The position numbers and the translations under genes are program-made. From Rhizobium sp. NLR16a (GTDB taxonomy: Bacteria > Pseudomonadota > Alphaproteobacteria > Rhizobiales > Rhizobiaceae), in NCBI RefSeq assembly GCF_017948245.1, contig NZ_CP072865.1, forward strand, positions 2,629,501 through 2,693,500: a stretch of DNA of 64,000 bases, in the 5' to 3' direction. Each line of letters opens with the position of its first letter. The stretch's first letter is position 1. This document shows positions 51,864 through 61,250 of the stretch, in pieces. Below the pieces are notes generated by a model. It was not told the DNA's origin, did not search any database, and worked only from the letters and a program-made list of their open reading frames with translations.

Positions 51864-51893
51864 GAGCCGCGCGGACCTCGGTCCGCACGGCTC
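51864..51893 (-). terminator. Terminator between degP and the two-component genes
   Basis: A 13-bp stem (GAGCCG-C-GCGGAC pairing with GTCCGC-A-CGGCTC, one mismatch) with a CTCG loop starts 17 bases after the degP stop, followed on the minus strand by GTTTCTTCT. It would separate degP from, or attenuate transcription into, the downstream regulator–kinase pair. Confidence 0.65.
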
Positions 51894-51909
51894 CGGTTTT
51901 CTTTGCGGA

Positions 51910-53502
51910 TCAGCCCTGGCCGTTGATCGGAAGCGCGACGAAACGGCTTCCTTCACTGGACTGGATCTGGAACAACGCGCGGGTGCGGCCGTCCTTCTTG
52001 GCCTGGTTCAGCACCTTGACGACATCGGCGGCGGTGGAGACCTCCTGATTGTTGACGGAGGTGATCTTTTCGCCTTCCTTGATGCCTTTGTCGGCGGCAT
52101 CGGAGTCGGGATCGATGCCGGTGATCGCCAAGCCCTTGCCGTCATCGGAGGGGCCAACCGTCAGACCGAGATCGGCAAGCGCCTTCTCGGAAGCCGGTGC
52201 CTCAGGCTGCTGCGGCTGATTGTTGTTGTCATCGGCATTGGCATCCTTCTGATCGGCCGGCAGCGTGCCGAGTTCGACCGTGAGCGACTGGGCCTTGCCG
52301 GCGCGCCAGACCGAAAGCTCGGCCTTGCTGCCCGGCTGCATCGCACCAATGCGGCGGCTGAGATCACGGGCATCCTTGATCGTTTCGCCATTGAGCGCCG
52401 TGACGACGTCACCGGCCTTCATGCCGGCCTTGTCACCCGGCGATCCGGGCTGCGGGGCGACAACGAGAGCGCCGCTCGGCTCGGAAAGTCCGATTGACTC
52501 GGCGATATCCTTGGTCACCGGCTGGATCTGGACGCCCAGCCAGCCGCGGGAAACCTGGCCATCCTTCATCAGATCAGCAACGACGTCCCTTGCGGTCGAG
52601 GCCGGAATGGCGAAGGCGATGCCGACGCTGCCGCCCGAGGGCGAGAAGATCGCCGTGTTGATGCCGACGACTTCGCCGTTGAGGTTGAAGGTCGGGCCGC
52701 CGGAGTTGCCGCGGTTCACGGCCGCATCCACCTGCAGGTAATCGTCATAAGGACCGGAACCGATATCGCGGCCGCGGGCCGAGACGATGCCGGCCGTGAC
52801 GGTGCCGCCGAGGCCGAAGGGGTTGCCGACGGCGACGACCCAGTCGCCGACGCGGACATTGTTGTCGTCGGCCCAGTTGACATAGGTGAACTTCTTGCCC
52901 TTGCCGTCGACCTTCAGCACGGCGAGATCGGTGCGCGGATCCTTGCCGATCAGCTTGGCGTCGAGTTCGGTGCCGTCATTCATGACGGCGACGAAGGCCT
53001 GACCATCGGAAACGACGTGGTTGTTGGTGACGATGTAGCCGTCCTCGGAGATGAAGAAGCCGGAGCCTTGAGCGACCGGACGCAGACGGCCCTTGCCGCC
53101 GGGACCATTCGGGCCGCCCGGACCGTTCTGGCCGAAGCGCCGCTGGTGGCCGCCCTGCTGGTCGTTCGGATCCTGGCCGAACTGACGGAACAAGCGCTTC
53201 AGCGGGTGATCGTCGGGCAGATCGTCGAAGCCGCGGCCGTTGAAATCGAAGGCGAAGCCGTCATTGTCGGCGACGGGATTGACGCGGTTTTCGACGCGAA
53301 CGGAGACGACGGCGGGCGAAACGGCATCGACGACATTGGCGAAGCTCGGCACGGCAGGCGCCTGAACCTTGACAGCTTCAGCGTAAGACCGGGTGATTTC
53401 GAGCGGAACGCCGGTTGCGAGCACAGCGGCTGCGATACCGGCGACGGTAGAAGCCTTGAGCACAGTGGCGAGGGACGGACGTCCGTTGAAATTCTTCAGC
53501 AT
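51910..53502 (-). CDS. degP: DegP/DegQ-family periplasmic serine protease
   Basis: A 530-residue trypsin-like protease and chaperone of the periplasm. The exported N-terminus has a hydrophobic segment at ~15-32. The catalytic triad is visible as H162 (VTNNHVV), D192 (RTDLAVL) and S267 (RGNSGGP). Two PDZ domains follow (~290-395, GWLGVQIQPV…; ~430-530, DSDAADKGIKEGEKITSVN). A Gly/Pro/Gln-rich segment at ~113-138 lies in the LA-loop region. On the minus strand a CTATAT hexamer (53567-53572) upstream is a possible -10. A terminator follows the gene. Confidence 0.93.
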   Translation of the reverse strand: MLKNFNGRPSLATVLKASTVAGIAAAVLATGVPLEITRSYAEAVKVQAPAVPSFANVVDAVSPAVVSVRVENRVNPVADNDGFAFDFNGRGFDDLPDDHPLKRLFRQFGQDPNDQQGGHQRRFGQNGPGGPNGPGGKGRLRPVAQGSGFFISEDGYIVTNNHVVSDGQAFVAVMNDGTELDAKLIGKDPRTDLAVLKVDGKGKKFTYVNWADDNNVRVGDWVVAVGNPFGLGGTVTAGIVSARGRDIGSGPYDDYLQVDAAVNRGNSGGPTFNLNGEVVGINTAIFSPSGGSVGIAFAIPASTARDVVADLMKDGQVSRGWLGVQIQPVTKDIAESIGLSEPSGALVVAPQPGSPGDKAGMKAGDVVTALNGETIKDARDLSRRIGAMQPGSKAELSVWRAGKAQSLTVELGTLPADQKDANADDNNNQPQQPEAPASEKALADLGLTVGPSDDGKGLAITGIDPDSDAADKGIKEGEKITSVNNQEVSTAADVVKVLNQAKKDGRTRALFQIQSSEGSRFVALPINGQG

Positions 53503-53680
53503 TGGAGCACCTTCTCTTGTTCTTAGACCTTCAGACCGGCGACGCCGGATCAGTCGATGACTTAAGATATAGGACGCGGCACCTTACTGCGAACTGTCCG
53601 GCCAATGAAAAGTTGGTAATGTTTGTGATCTCTGCTTGCGCGAATCCGAGCCATCGCGACGAAGGATCGCTAGTCAGACG

Positions 53681-54142
53681 TTACTTATCCAAAAGCTCGC
53701 TCAGCCGCGCCTGCTCTTCCGGCGTCAGTTTGCTTCCAGTCGGCCGGCCTCTCCTCTTGCGCGCAAAGACGAGCAGCGACACGCCGCCGGCAAGGATCAG
53801 CAGCACCGGGGCGCCCCAGAGCAACACCGTCCTCATGCTGAACCGCGGCTTCAGTAGCACGAACTCGCCGTAGCGTGAGACGATGTAGTTGAGCACCGCC
53901 TCATCGCTGTCGCCGTTCCTGATGCGCTCACGCACCAACAAGCGAAGATCCTTGGCGAGCTCGGCATTGGAATCGTCGATCGACTGGTTCTGGCAGACCA
54001 TGCAGCGCAGTTCGGCCGATAGCGCCCGGGCGCGAGCCTCCAGCGCCGGATCGGCCAGCACCTCGTCGGGATTGACGGCGAAGGCGGAAACGGGTGCGAA
54101 GAACAGGAACACGGCGACGAGGAGACGGGAGAGACGCATCAT
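53681..54142 (-). CDS. cycL: Cytochrome c maturation protein CcmH/CycL
   Basis: A 153-residue periplasmic, membrane-anchored thiol protein. A signal peptide (to about residue 22) is followed by the redox motif LRCMVC (C47, C50) that reduces apocytochrome c before haem attachment, and one C-terminal membrane span (~104-125). It is the last gene of the cycHJKL set; its ATG overlaps the end of cycK by 4 bases. Length is typical of rhizobial CycL. Confidence 0.93.
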   Translation of the reverse strand: MMRLSRLLVAVFLFFAPVSAFAVNPDEVLADPALEARARALSAELRCMVCQNQSIDDSNAELAKDLRLLVRERIRNGDSDEAVLNYIVSRYGEFVLLKPRFSMRTVLLWGAPVLLILAGGVSLLVFARKRRGRPTGSKLTPEEQARLSELLDK

Positions 54143-56133
54143 TCCGCCGGCTCCATGGCAGGCGCGGCCGGTTTGGCCTTGACCTTTCTCCGCGGGGCGC
54201 CGACGCGCAGGCGCCGATCACTCAGCGAGACGAGGCCGCCTGCGGCCATGATCAAGGCCCCGCCCCAGATGCACAGGATGAACGGCTTCCACCAGATGCG
54301 CACGACGATGCCGCCGTCCTTGGTGGCGTCGCCGAGCGAGACATAGAGCTGGCTGAGGCCGAAGGTCAGGATGCCCGCCTCCGTCGTCGGCATCTGCCGG
54401 GCGGTGTAGAGCCGCTTGGCCGACCAGGTGTCGGCAATGGTGACACCGGCGCGCCGGATGGTGAAGTGGCCGCGCTCCTCGGTGTAGTTCGGCCCCCTGC
54501 CCGACCGCATGCCGTCGAACTCAAGGCTGTAGCCGCCGGCATCGACCGTCTGACCCGGCTTCATCTCGACGACATGTTCGCTCTGGAAGGTGGTGACGGC
54601 GACGATGCCGAGCACGCTGACGCCGAGCCCGGCATGGGCAAGCGCGGTGCCGAAGGCCGAGCGCGGCAGACCGCTCAGGCGGCGCCAGGCGATGGCGCCC
54701 GCCACCTTGCCGATGCCGGCCCGATACCAGAGATCGGCAATGGCGCCGAGGATCAGGAACAGGCCGGCGGCCAGCCCAAGCACCGACAGCACCGGCCCGC
54801 CATGCTGGAGATAGAAGAAGACGACCGCGGCGGCGAAGGCGAGAGCCGCGACGACATAGAGCCGCTGCAGGGCGCCGAGCAGATCGCCGCGCTTCCAGGC
54901 CAGCAGCGGCCCGAACGGCACGATGACGAGCAGCGGCGCCATCAAGAGGCCGAAGGTCAGGTTGAAGAAGGGCGGCCCGACGGAGATCTTGTCGCCGGTC
55001 AGCGTCTCCAACAGCAGCGGGTAAAGCGTGCCGGTCAGCACCGTGCCGCAGGCAACCGTCAGGATCAGATTGTTGAGGACGAGCGCGCCCTCGCGCGAGA
55101 TCGGCGCAAACAGCCCGCCGGCCGCAAGCTTCGGGGCGCGCAGGGCAAACAGCGACAGCGCCCCGCCGATGAAGATCAGCAGGATGGAGAGAATGAAGAC
55201 GCCGCGGGTGGGATCGCTGGCAAAGGCATGCACCGAGGTCAGCACGCCGGAACGCACCAGGAAGGTGCCCATCAGCGACAGCGAGAAGGTCAGGATGGCG
55301 AGCAGCACCGTCCAGATCTTCAGCGCCTCGCGCTTTTCCATGACGAGGGCCGAATGCAGCAGCGCGGTGCCGGCGAGCCACGGCATGAAGGAGGCGTTCT
55401 CCACCGGGTCCCAGAACCACCAGCCGCCCCAGCCGAGCTCGTAATAGGCCCAGTAGGAGCCCATGGCGATGCCTAATGTCAGGCAGGTCCAGGCGGCCAG
55501 CGTCCAGGGCCTGACCCAGCGGGCCCAGGCGGCGTCGATGCGGCCTTCGATCAGGGCTGCGACGGCAAAGGAGAAGCAGACGGAAAAGCCGACATAGCCG
55601 AGATAGAGCAGCGGCGGGTGGATGGCGAGGCCGATATCCTGCAGCACCGGATTGAGGTCGCGGCCCTCGGCCGGGGCCGGATCGAGCCGCAGGAAGGGAT
55701 TGGAGGTCAAGAGAATGAACAGCGTGAAGGCGAGCGAGATCCAGGCCTGCACGGCCAGCACATTGGCCTTCAGCGTCTCCGGCAGGTTGGCGCCGAAGAT
55801 CGCGACCAGGGCGCTGAACAGCGCCAGGATCAGCAGCCAGAGCATCATCGATCCCTCGTGATTGCCCCAGACGCCGGAATATTTGTAGATCAGCGGCACC
55901 CGCGAATGCGAATTCTCCCAGACGTTCTCGACCGAGAAGTCGGAGACGACATGGGCATAGGTCAGCACGGCAAAGGCAAAGGCGACGAGCGCAAACATGA
56001 CCAGCGAGCCGACGCTCGCCACATCCATCATCGCCGGGTCATGGCGGCGGGCGCCGATCACCGGCACGATCGAGACGATCAGCGCCGTCGCCAGCGCCAG
56101 CACCAAAGCGTAATGGCCGATCTCGATGATCAT
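54139..56133 (-). CDS. cycK: Cytochrome c haem lyase subunit CcmF/CycK
   Basis: A 664-residue inner-membrane protein with about 14-15 spans. It contains the tryptophan-rich WWD haem-handling signature ([29 protein letters not shown]) and the N-terminal [10 protein letters not shown] region typical of CcmF. It takes haem from CcmE and ligates it to the CxxCH of apocytochromes. I chose the ATG at 56133 ([14 protein letters not shown]), preceded by GGAGGCGAAGG; the longer frame adds a non-conserved 18-residue tail. It overlaps cycJ by 4 bases. Confidence 0.95.
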   Translation of the reverse strand: MIIEIGHYALVLALATALIVSIVPVIGARRHDPAMMDVASVGSLVMFALVAFAFAVLTYAHVVSDFSVENVWENSHSRVPLIYKYSGVWGNHEGSMMLWLLILALFSALVAIFGANLPETLKANVLAVQAWISLAFTLFILLTSNPFLRLDPAPAEGRDLNPVLQDIGLAIHPPLLYLGYVGFSVCFSFAVAALIEGRIDAAWARWVRPWTLAAWTCLTLGIAMGSYWAYYELGWGGWWFWDPVENASFMPWLAGTALLHSALVMEKREALKIWTVLLAILTFSLSLMGTFLVRSGVLTSVHAFASDPTRGVFILSILLIFIGGALSLFALRAPKLAAGGLFAPISREGALVLNNLILTVACGTVLTGTLYPLLLETLTGDKISVGPPFFNLTFGLLMAPLLVIVPFGPLLAWKRGDLLGALQRLYVVAALAFAAAVVFFYLQHGGPVLSVLGLAAGLFLILGAIADLWYRAGIGKVAGAIAWRRLSGLPRSAFGTALAHAGLGVSVLGIVAVTTFQSEHVVEMKPGQTVDAGGYSLEFDGMRSGRGPNYTEERGHFTIRRAGVTIADTWSAKRLYTARQMPTTEAGILTFGLSQLYVSLGDATKDGGIVVRIWWKPFILCIWGGALIMAAGGLVSLSDRRLRVGAPRRKVKAKPAAPAMEPAE

Positions 56134-56612
56134 GGCGTCGCCTTCGCCTCCTGTCCCTGACCGGCTCCCCCTTGGCCTTCCTGCCACAGCCCCTGCTGCT
56201 TCAGCTTGTCGGCCACCTCCTTCGGCATATAGGTCTCGTCATGCTTGGCCAGCACGGTGTCGGCAACGAAGACATTCGTGCCTGGTGTAAACATGCCTTC
56301 GGTGACGACGCCCTGCCCTTCGCGGAACAGATCGGGCAGGATGCCGGTATATTGAACCTTCACCGCACTGGCGCTGCCGTCGGTGACGGAAAACTCCACC
56401 GTCGAACCGGCGCCGCGCACGACGCTGCCCGCTCCGACCAGGCCGCCGAGCCGGATGCGGGTCTCCGGCGCCACCGGCGTCTTGGCCAGATCGGCCGGCA
56501 TGTAGAAATAGGCCACCGACTGGCTGAAGGCGAACATCACCAAAAGCACCGCCGCAAGGATGAAACTCATCCCGCCAGCGATCACCGCAAGGCGCTTCTG
56601 CTTGCGCGTCAT
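56130..56612 (-). CDS. cycJ: Haem chaperone CcmE/CycJ
   Basis: A 160-residue periplasmic haem carrier anchored by an N-terminal membrane span (~8-28). The covalent haem site is H124 in LAKHDETY with the axial Tyr128, as in CcmE. The C-terminal tail ([16 protein letters not shown]) is Gly/Gln-rich. It receives haem from CcmC, which is not in this window, and passes it to CycK. It overlaps cycH and cycK by 4 bases each. Confidence 0.95.
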   Translation of the reverse strand: MTRKQKRLAVIAGGMSFILAAVLLVMFAFSQSVAYFYMPADLAKTPVAPETRIRLGGLVGAGSVVRGAGSTVEFSVTDGSASAVKVQYTGILPDLFREGQGVVTEGMFTPGTNVFVADTVLAKHDETYMPKEVADKLKQQGLWQEGQGGAGQGQEAKATP

Positions 56613-57739
56613 CGCGTTATCCCCTCCGTGGCAATGCCAAGTTCCCTGGCAAGCGCCAGCAATTGCCGGCCCTGCTCACCGGACGGCGGAAAGGCGGCCA
56701 GCCCACGCCTCAGGGCGTCGGCTGCGCGATCCTTATCGTTCAATACGGCGTAAGAGCGGACGAGCCGCATCCATCCCTCGAAATTGTTGGGATCCTCGCT
56801 GAGCTTGGCATCGAGGCTTTCGACCATGCCGCGGATCATCTGCTGACGATCGCCGGCCTTCATGTTTTCAGCCGCCGCTACGTCTTCCGATGTCGGTCCG
56901 CCGGGCGCCGCCGGCGGGGCGACCTCGCCGCCGTTCTTGGCGATATGTTCATTGACCAGCGGCAGCCAGGGCGCATCGGCCGGCGATTGCTGCGCCAGTG
57001 CCTCGAAGGCCTGGCGCGCCTCGTTGGCCCTTCCGGCCTGCTCCATGCTGAGCGCGATGTAGAAGCGGGCACGCGGATTGTCGGGCTCCAGCGTCAGCGA
57101 CTGTTCCAGCACCTGACGCGCCTCGTCCGTCACGACGCCGTCGGAGACCGCCATCAGCGTTTCGGCAAGGCCGTCGAGCCGGATCGGGCTTGGGCCGAGA
57201 AGCCGGATCGCATTGCGGTAGGCCACCTCAGCATCGGCCATCCGCATCGTGCGGAAATAGATCGGCGCCAATACGTCCCAGCCCTTGCCGTCGTCGGGAT
57301 TCTGAGCCAGATGCCGCTCCGCTTTGGCGATCAGCACCGCCACGTCGTCGCCGGGGTTTTCCAACCGCGCCTCCAGCGGCTGCGACGGCAGATCCGGCCT
57401 GCCCGTCGTCAAATAAAGACAGAGCCCGAGCACCGGCAGGATCAAGAGAACGAAGACTTCAGTGAGACGATGATGCCGTGCGGGTTTCTCCATCGTCTCC
57501 GGCTCGCCGGCAGAGGCGGCGATCAGCCGCCGGCCGATTTCGGCCCTGGCGTAATCAGCCTCCTCAGGCGTGATCAGCCCGCCGGCAAGGTCGCGGTCGA
57601 GTTCGCGCAACTGGTCGCGGTAGACTGCCGCCTCGCCGGCACGGCTGTTCTGCGCCGCCTTCGCACCACGCAGAAGGGGGTAGAGCAGGATGACAGCGAC
57701 GGCTGCCGTCAGAACGGCAACGAGAATCCAGAACAGCAT
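56609..57739 (-). CDS. cycH: Cytochrome c maturation apocytochrome chaperone CcmI/CycH
   Basis: A 376-residue membrane protein. Two N-terminal spans (~1-22 and ~93-112) frame a cytosolic loop, and the periplasmic part carries TPR-type repeats ([92 protein letters not shown]) that hold apocytochrome c. It is the promoter-proximal gene of the cycHJKL operon; the promoter should lie in 57740-57837. Confidence 0.93.
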   Translation of the reverse strand: MLFWILVAVLTAAVAVILLYPLLRGAKAAQNSRAGEAAVYRDQLRELDRDLAGGLITPEEADYARAEIGRRLIAASAGEPETMEKPARHHRLTEVFVLLILPVLGLCLYLTTGRPDLPSQPLEARLENPGDDVAVLIAKAERHLAQNPDDGKGWDVLAPIYFRTMRMADAEVAYRNAIRLLGPSPIRLDGLAETLMAVSDGVVTDEARQVLEQSLTLEPDNPRARFYIALSMEQAGRANEARQAFEALAQQSPADAPWLPLVNEHIAKNGGEVAPPAAPGGPTSEDVAAAENMKAGDRQQMIRGMVESLDAKLSEDPNNFEGWMRLVRSYAVLNDKDRAADALRRGLAAFPPSGEQGRQLLALARELGIATEGITR

Positions 57740-57837
57740 ATCGGCCCAAATACGTGAAGCTCACGCCTATTCCAACTGCCAAAGCCGGAATGACGAAGAT
57801 TTGAGGCTATTCGCCGCAATTCACGCTGAAAACCACC

Positions 57838-58263
57838 TCAGCCGAGCGGCGACCAGCTGCCGTCCTCATTGCGGCAGGCTGCACCCCGAGCCACGGTTTC
57901 CTTGCCGTCGACGGTCAGCGTATGGGTATATTGCCGGCAATTCTGCGAGCCGACCTGATAGGGTGCGGCCGCCACGACCTTGCCTGTCACGTCCTTGCCG
58001 CTCCAGACCACCGGCTGGCCGACCGCCGCCCCTTCCAGCGCGCGATACTCCGCCTCGAGCGCCCGCTGCTTGTCGCTATCGCTCAAGCTCACGCCGCTGC
58101 GGCCGACGATGCCGCCCTGGAGCGCGGTGATGAAGGCGGCCGACGCGGAGGGTTTGCTCGAAAAAATGCCGCGCGAAGCGGCACCCTTCGTCGTCGTGCA
58201 GCCGGTGAGCGGGACGGCGAGAAGAAGGATGGAAACCATCATGCCTTGCGCGCGTAGAATCAT
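57838..58263 (-). CDS. RT0821/Lpp0805 family surface lipoprotein
   Basis: A 141-residue exported lipoprotein: a hydrophobic start with lipobox LTGC (C22 the lipidation site) and the family's C-terminal domain (SDSDKQRALEAEYRALEGAAVGQPVVWSG … CRQYTHTLTVDGKETVARGAACRNEDGSWSPL). Proteins of this family are outer-membrane or surface-associated and of unknown function; the C-terminal part resembles a small beta domain seen in 17-kDa antigens. The start could also be the ATG 8 or 9 codons in. Confidence 0.82.
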   Translation of the reverse strand: MILRAQGMMVSILLLAVPLTGCTTTKGAASRGIFSSKPSASAAFITALQGGIVGRSGVSLSDSDKQRALEAEYRALEGAAVGQPVVWSGKDVTGKVVAAAPYQVGSQNCRQYTHTLTVDGKETVARGAACRNEDGSWSPLG

Positions 58264-58380
58264 TGCGTCGAACCACGATCAGAGGTCAAATTCAGCCGAT
58301 CGAAGTGCAGCGTCCCCGTGTCAGCTTTATGGCAAAGCATGCTATACATTGCCAGTATCCTTGTGACATCAAGCAGTTGG

Positions 58381-59784
58381 TCATGCAACATCCTTTGTGA
58401 CGCCGGGCAGGATAAGCTTCGCCTTCAGCCCGCCCCATTCGCCGCGGGACAGTTCGAGCCTTCCCTGGTATTCGTTGGAAATCTCGGTGACGATCGAAAG
58501 GCCCAAGCCGGTTCCGGGCTTGCTTTCATCGAGCCTGCGGCCACGCTTCAGCGCCTCGCGGATCTGGTCGGGCTCAAGGCCGGGCCCGTCATCCTCGACG
58601 GCAAGCTCCACCCAGCGCCGGCGGGCGCTCGCCTCCGCCCCTTTCACGTCCTCGCCGGCTTCGACGGCCGAAAGCCGCACCCTGCTCTTGGCGAAACGCG
58701 CGGCGTTTTCCAGGAGATTGCCGACGGTTTCCTCGAGATCCTGCTGTTCCATGGCGACGGCAAGATGCGGCGGCGAGACGACGAGATCGAATTCGGTGTC
58801 GACATTCAGGCGGCGCATGACGCGCACCAGGCGTTCCAGCGCCGGCTCGGCGTCGGTGCGGGCGAGCACGGATTCGCGCTGCGCGGCGATGCGGGCGCGG
58901 TTGAGATAGGATTGCACCTGCCCCTGCATCGATTCCGCCTGACTGCGCACCAGCTCGCCATGGGATTTCTCCAGCACCCGCGCCTCGTTGAGGAGAACCG
59001 CGATCGGCGTTTTCAGTGAGTGCGCCAGGTTGCCGACCTGCATGCGCGCCCGCTCGACGATGCGGCGGTTGCTGTCGATCAGCGCGTTGACCTCGTTGGC
59101 GAGCGGTAGGATCTCGCGCGGGAAGTCACCCTTCAGCTGCTCGCTCTCGCCGGCTCGAATGCGCTCCAATGCTGCGCGCGCCTTGTCGAGCGGTTTCAGG
59201 CCGTAAAGGATCGCCAGCGCATTGACGATCAGGCTGCCGACGCCGAAACCGGCGAGCGCCAGATAGAGGCTGTGCGAAAAGGTGCGGACATCATCCTCGA
59301 CGACGTCGACATTGCCGGTGACGCGGAAGCGCGCCGCGCGCCCGTCGGTGTCGAGCACCACTTCGGTCTCGGCCACCTGCACGCGGTTCCCGGAGGCGTC
59401 CGTCACCTGGTAGTAGCGCTCGTAATTCTTGTCGAAAGGCGCCTCGACGACGGAGGGTACCGGAATGAGCGCCGAGCCGAGCGAGGGCGAGACCAGCGGC
59501 GCAGTGGTATAAGTGCCGAGCGGCTCGACCACCCAGTACCAGCCGGTCTTCGGCTGGGCAAAGCGCAGATCGCCGAGTTGCGGGCTGCCGCTCAACGCGC
59601 CCTGATCGCCGATCGTCACCGAATTGATGACGTTATAGAGCTGCGCCCGCAGCAGATCCTGGAAACCGCGTTCGGCGCTCTTGCGATAGAGCGTGGAGAT
59701 CAGCAGGCCGATCACCACAAGCGCCACCGTCGACCAGACCGTGGTCAGCAGCAACACGCGTGCGGTGAGCGACTTAATTCGCAT
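58381..59784 (-). CDS. feuQ: Sensor histidine kinase FeuQ
   Basis: A 467-residue kinase of the PhoQ-like type. TM1 is at ~13-32 and TM2 at ~175-195, with a ~140-residue periplasmic sensor. The H-box is LAHSLKTPIAVLL (H255), with HSLKTP rather than HELRTP, as in PhoQ and FeuQ. The ATPase boxes are NLLENAARFAKSR, DDGPGLEPD and GTGLGLSIV. In S. meliloti FeuQ with FeuP controls cyclic beta-glucan export (ndvA) and is restrained by the periplasmic protein FeuN. It overlaps feuP by 11 bases. Identity rests on the three-gene layout and the sequence type. Confidence 0.85.
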   Translation of the reverse strand: MRIKSLTARVLLLTTVWSTVALVVIGLLISTLYRKSAERGFQDLLRAQLYNVINSVTIGDQGALSGSPQLGDLRFAQPKTGWYWVVEPLGTYTTAPLVSPSLGSALIPVPSVVEAPFDKNYERYYQVTDASGNRVQVAETEVVLDTDGRAARFRVTGNVDVVEDDVRTFSHSLYLALAGFGVGSLIVNALAILYGLKPLDKARAALERIRAGESEQLKGDFPREILPLANEVNALIDSNRRIVERARMQVGNLAHSLKTPIAVLLNEARVLEKSHGELVRSQAESMQGQVQSYLNRARIAAQRESVLARTDAEPALERLVRVMRRLNVDTEFDLVVSPPHLAVAMEQQDLEETVGNLLENAARFAKSRVRLSAVEAGEDVKGAEASARRRWVELAVEDDGPGLEPDQIREALKRGRRLDESKPGTGLGLSIVTEISNEYQGRLELSRGEWGGLKAKLILPGVTKDVA

Positions 59785-60445
59785 GTTTCGGCGCTTGGAT
59801 GCGGTAGCCGAGACCGCGCACCGTTTCGATCAGGTCGACGCCCATCTTCTTGCGCAGACGGCCGACAAAGACCTCGATCGTGTTGGAATCGCGGTCGAAA
59901 TCCTGGTCGTACATGTGCTCGACCAGCTCCGTGCGCGAAACGACCTCGCCCATGTGATGCATGAGATAGGCGAGCAGGCGATATTCGTGCGAGGTCAGCT
60001 TCAGCGTCGTGCCGTTGACCGTCGCCTTTGAGGATTTGGTGTCGAGCCGCACCGGCCCGCAGACGATCTCGGAGGAGGCATGGCCGGCCGCGCGCCGGAT
60101 CAACGCCCGAATGCGCGCCAGAACTTCCTCGACGTGAAAGGGCTTGGTGACATAGTCGTCGGCGCCGGCGTCGATGCCGGCGACCTTGTCGCTCCAGCGG
60201 TCGCGCGCCGTCAGGATCAGAACCGGCATGCCGCGGCCGGCGCCGCGCCATTTTTCCAGCACGGTGACGCCGTCCATCTCCGGCAGGCCGATATCGAGGA
60301 TGATAGCGTCATAGGGTTCGGTGTCGCCGAGGAAATGGCCCTCTTCGCCGTCGAACGCTTGGTCGACGACATAACCCGCCTCCTTCAGCGTATCGGTCAG
60401 CTGCCGGTTCAGGTTGACGTCGTCTTCGATTACCAGGATGCGCAT
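59774..60445 (-). CDS. feuP: OmpR-family response regulator FeuP
   Basis: A 223-residue response regulator: receiver domain with phospho-acceptor D51 (IILDIGLPEMDG) and Lys in YVTKPFHVEEVL, then an OmpR/PhoB-type winged helix (TSHEYRLLAYLMHHMGEVVSRTELVEHMYDQDFDRDSNTIEVFVGRLRKKM). Its kinase feuQ overlaps it by 11 bases, and feuN lies 53 bases upstream. In rhizobia FeuP activates periplasmic glucan export and osmotic adaptation. An 11-bp-spaced direct repeat upstream of feuN is a candidate binding site. Confidence 0.88.
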   Translation of the reverse strand: MRILVIEDDVNLNRQLTDTLKEAGYVVDQAFDGEEGHFLGDTEPYDAIILDIGLPEMDGVTVLEKWRGAGRGMPVLILTARDRWSDKVAGIDAGADDYVTKPFHVEEVLARIRALIRRAAGHASSEIVCGPVRLDTKSSKATVNGTTLKLTSHEYRLLAYLMHHMGEVVSRTELVEHMYDQDFDRDSNTIEVFVGRLRKKMGVDLIETVRGLGYRIQAPKHAN

Positions 60446-60498
60446 CGGTCCGCCTTCGTCCGCTTCAAATCGATCGTGTTTGAATAGACCGATTCCGC

Positions 60499-60747
60499 TT
60501 ACATCGGAACCTTTACCGTTACCTTGCGTGGACGCTGGCCATTGCCCGACACGAGAACGGTAATGATACAGCTATCGCCCACCGGTTGCACGGACAGGAG
60601 CTGCCCGCCCGTCTGTTCGACGACCTGGGCTGCGGCGGCGCTGCAATCGCCAGCCACGCGCAGGACGAGGGCGCCTGCGCCATCCGGTGAGGGCGCCGAT
60701 ACCACCAGTCCGGCGGCCACTACTGCGACGCTCAGAGGAAAGGCCAT
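60499..60747 (-). CDS. feuN: FeuN-like periplasmic inhibitor of FeuPQ signalling
   Basis: An 82-residue secreted protein with a signal peptide (to about residue 26, GAGA) and a short beta-rich mature part holding two cysteines (C35, C60) that could form a disulfide. In S. meliloti FeuN is a small periplasmic protein encoded just before feuPQ that keeps FeuQ in check, and is essential unless feuPQ is lost. Size, position, export signal and order match. Sequence similarity could not be tested here. Confidence 0.75.
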   Translation of the reverse strand: MAFPLSVAVVAAGLVVSAPSPDGAGALVLRVAGDCSAAAAQVVEQTGGQLLSVQPVGDSCIITVLVSGNGQRPRKVTVKVPM

Positions 60748-61250
60748 GTCTTACGCTTTCAAGGTAATTCCAACTTGCTGCGAATATGTACTCAAGCGAC
60801 CTGAATGGCAAATGAATGCGCTGTAATACAGGGCGTTTAGAACGGTTCTCGACTGCTTGGGGCAATCGATTTCTGCCCTTGGAATCCGCTGCTGCCGCAA
60901 ATGCCGCTGGTCCTCCCTGCGCCTGAAAACGAGGCGTCCCACCCCTGGCAACCAGATGTTGGCCAGCGCCTCCGGCAAGCATGCAAAACCGGCCACTCCA
61001 CCGCGGTCGTCGCTTCCGAATCGGCCAGGTCGTTCAACCACGATAGACCGGCCGGTGGCGGCACGCGGCAGGGGCACAGCGGGTCGTCCTCAAATTGTAC
61101 CGATCCCTCATGTCATCCGTGCATCTTTTCATCGTTCAAAAAAAGAGACGCAGGCGGCAGGCATAGCGGAATTGCCGATCGCAGCTTTCGCCGGTTGGTT
61201 GAAACTGCTATCCCTTGCTGGCCCCCGCATTTCAGACCCTTTCAGCCCCG
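60748..61250. other. Intergenic region upstream of feuN and the MFS gene
   Basis: About 500 bases with divergent genes on either side. Long open frames exist on both strands (e.g. 60751-61077) but have no protein-like features or ribosome-binding sites. Near feuN the 11-bp-spaced repeat at 60802-60818 stands out (entered separately). I found no RNA gene. Confidence 0.45.
60802..60818 (-). promoter_or_regulatory. Direct repeat, candidate FeuP box upstream of feuN
   Basis: TGAATG (60802-60807) and TGAATG (60813-60818) are 11 bases apart; on the feuN strand this reads CATTCATTTGCCATTCA. OmpR/PhoB-type regulators such as FeuP bind 11-bp-spaced direct repeats on one face of the helix. The site lies ~55-70 bases before the feuN start, so autoregulation is plausible. 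Confidence 0.4.
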
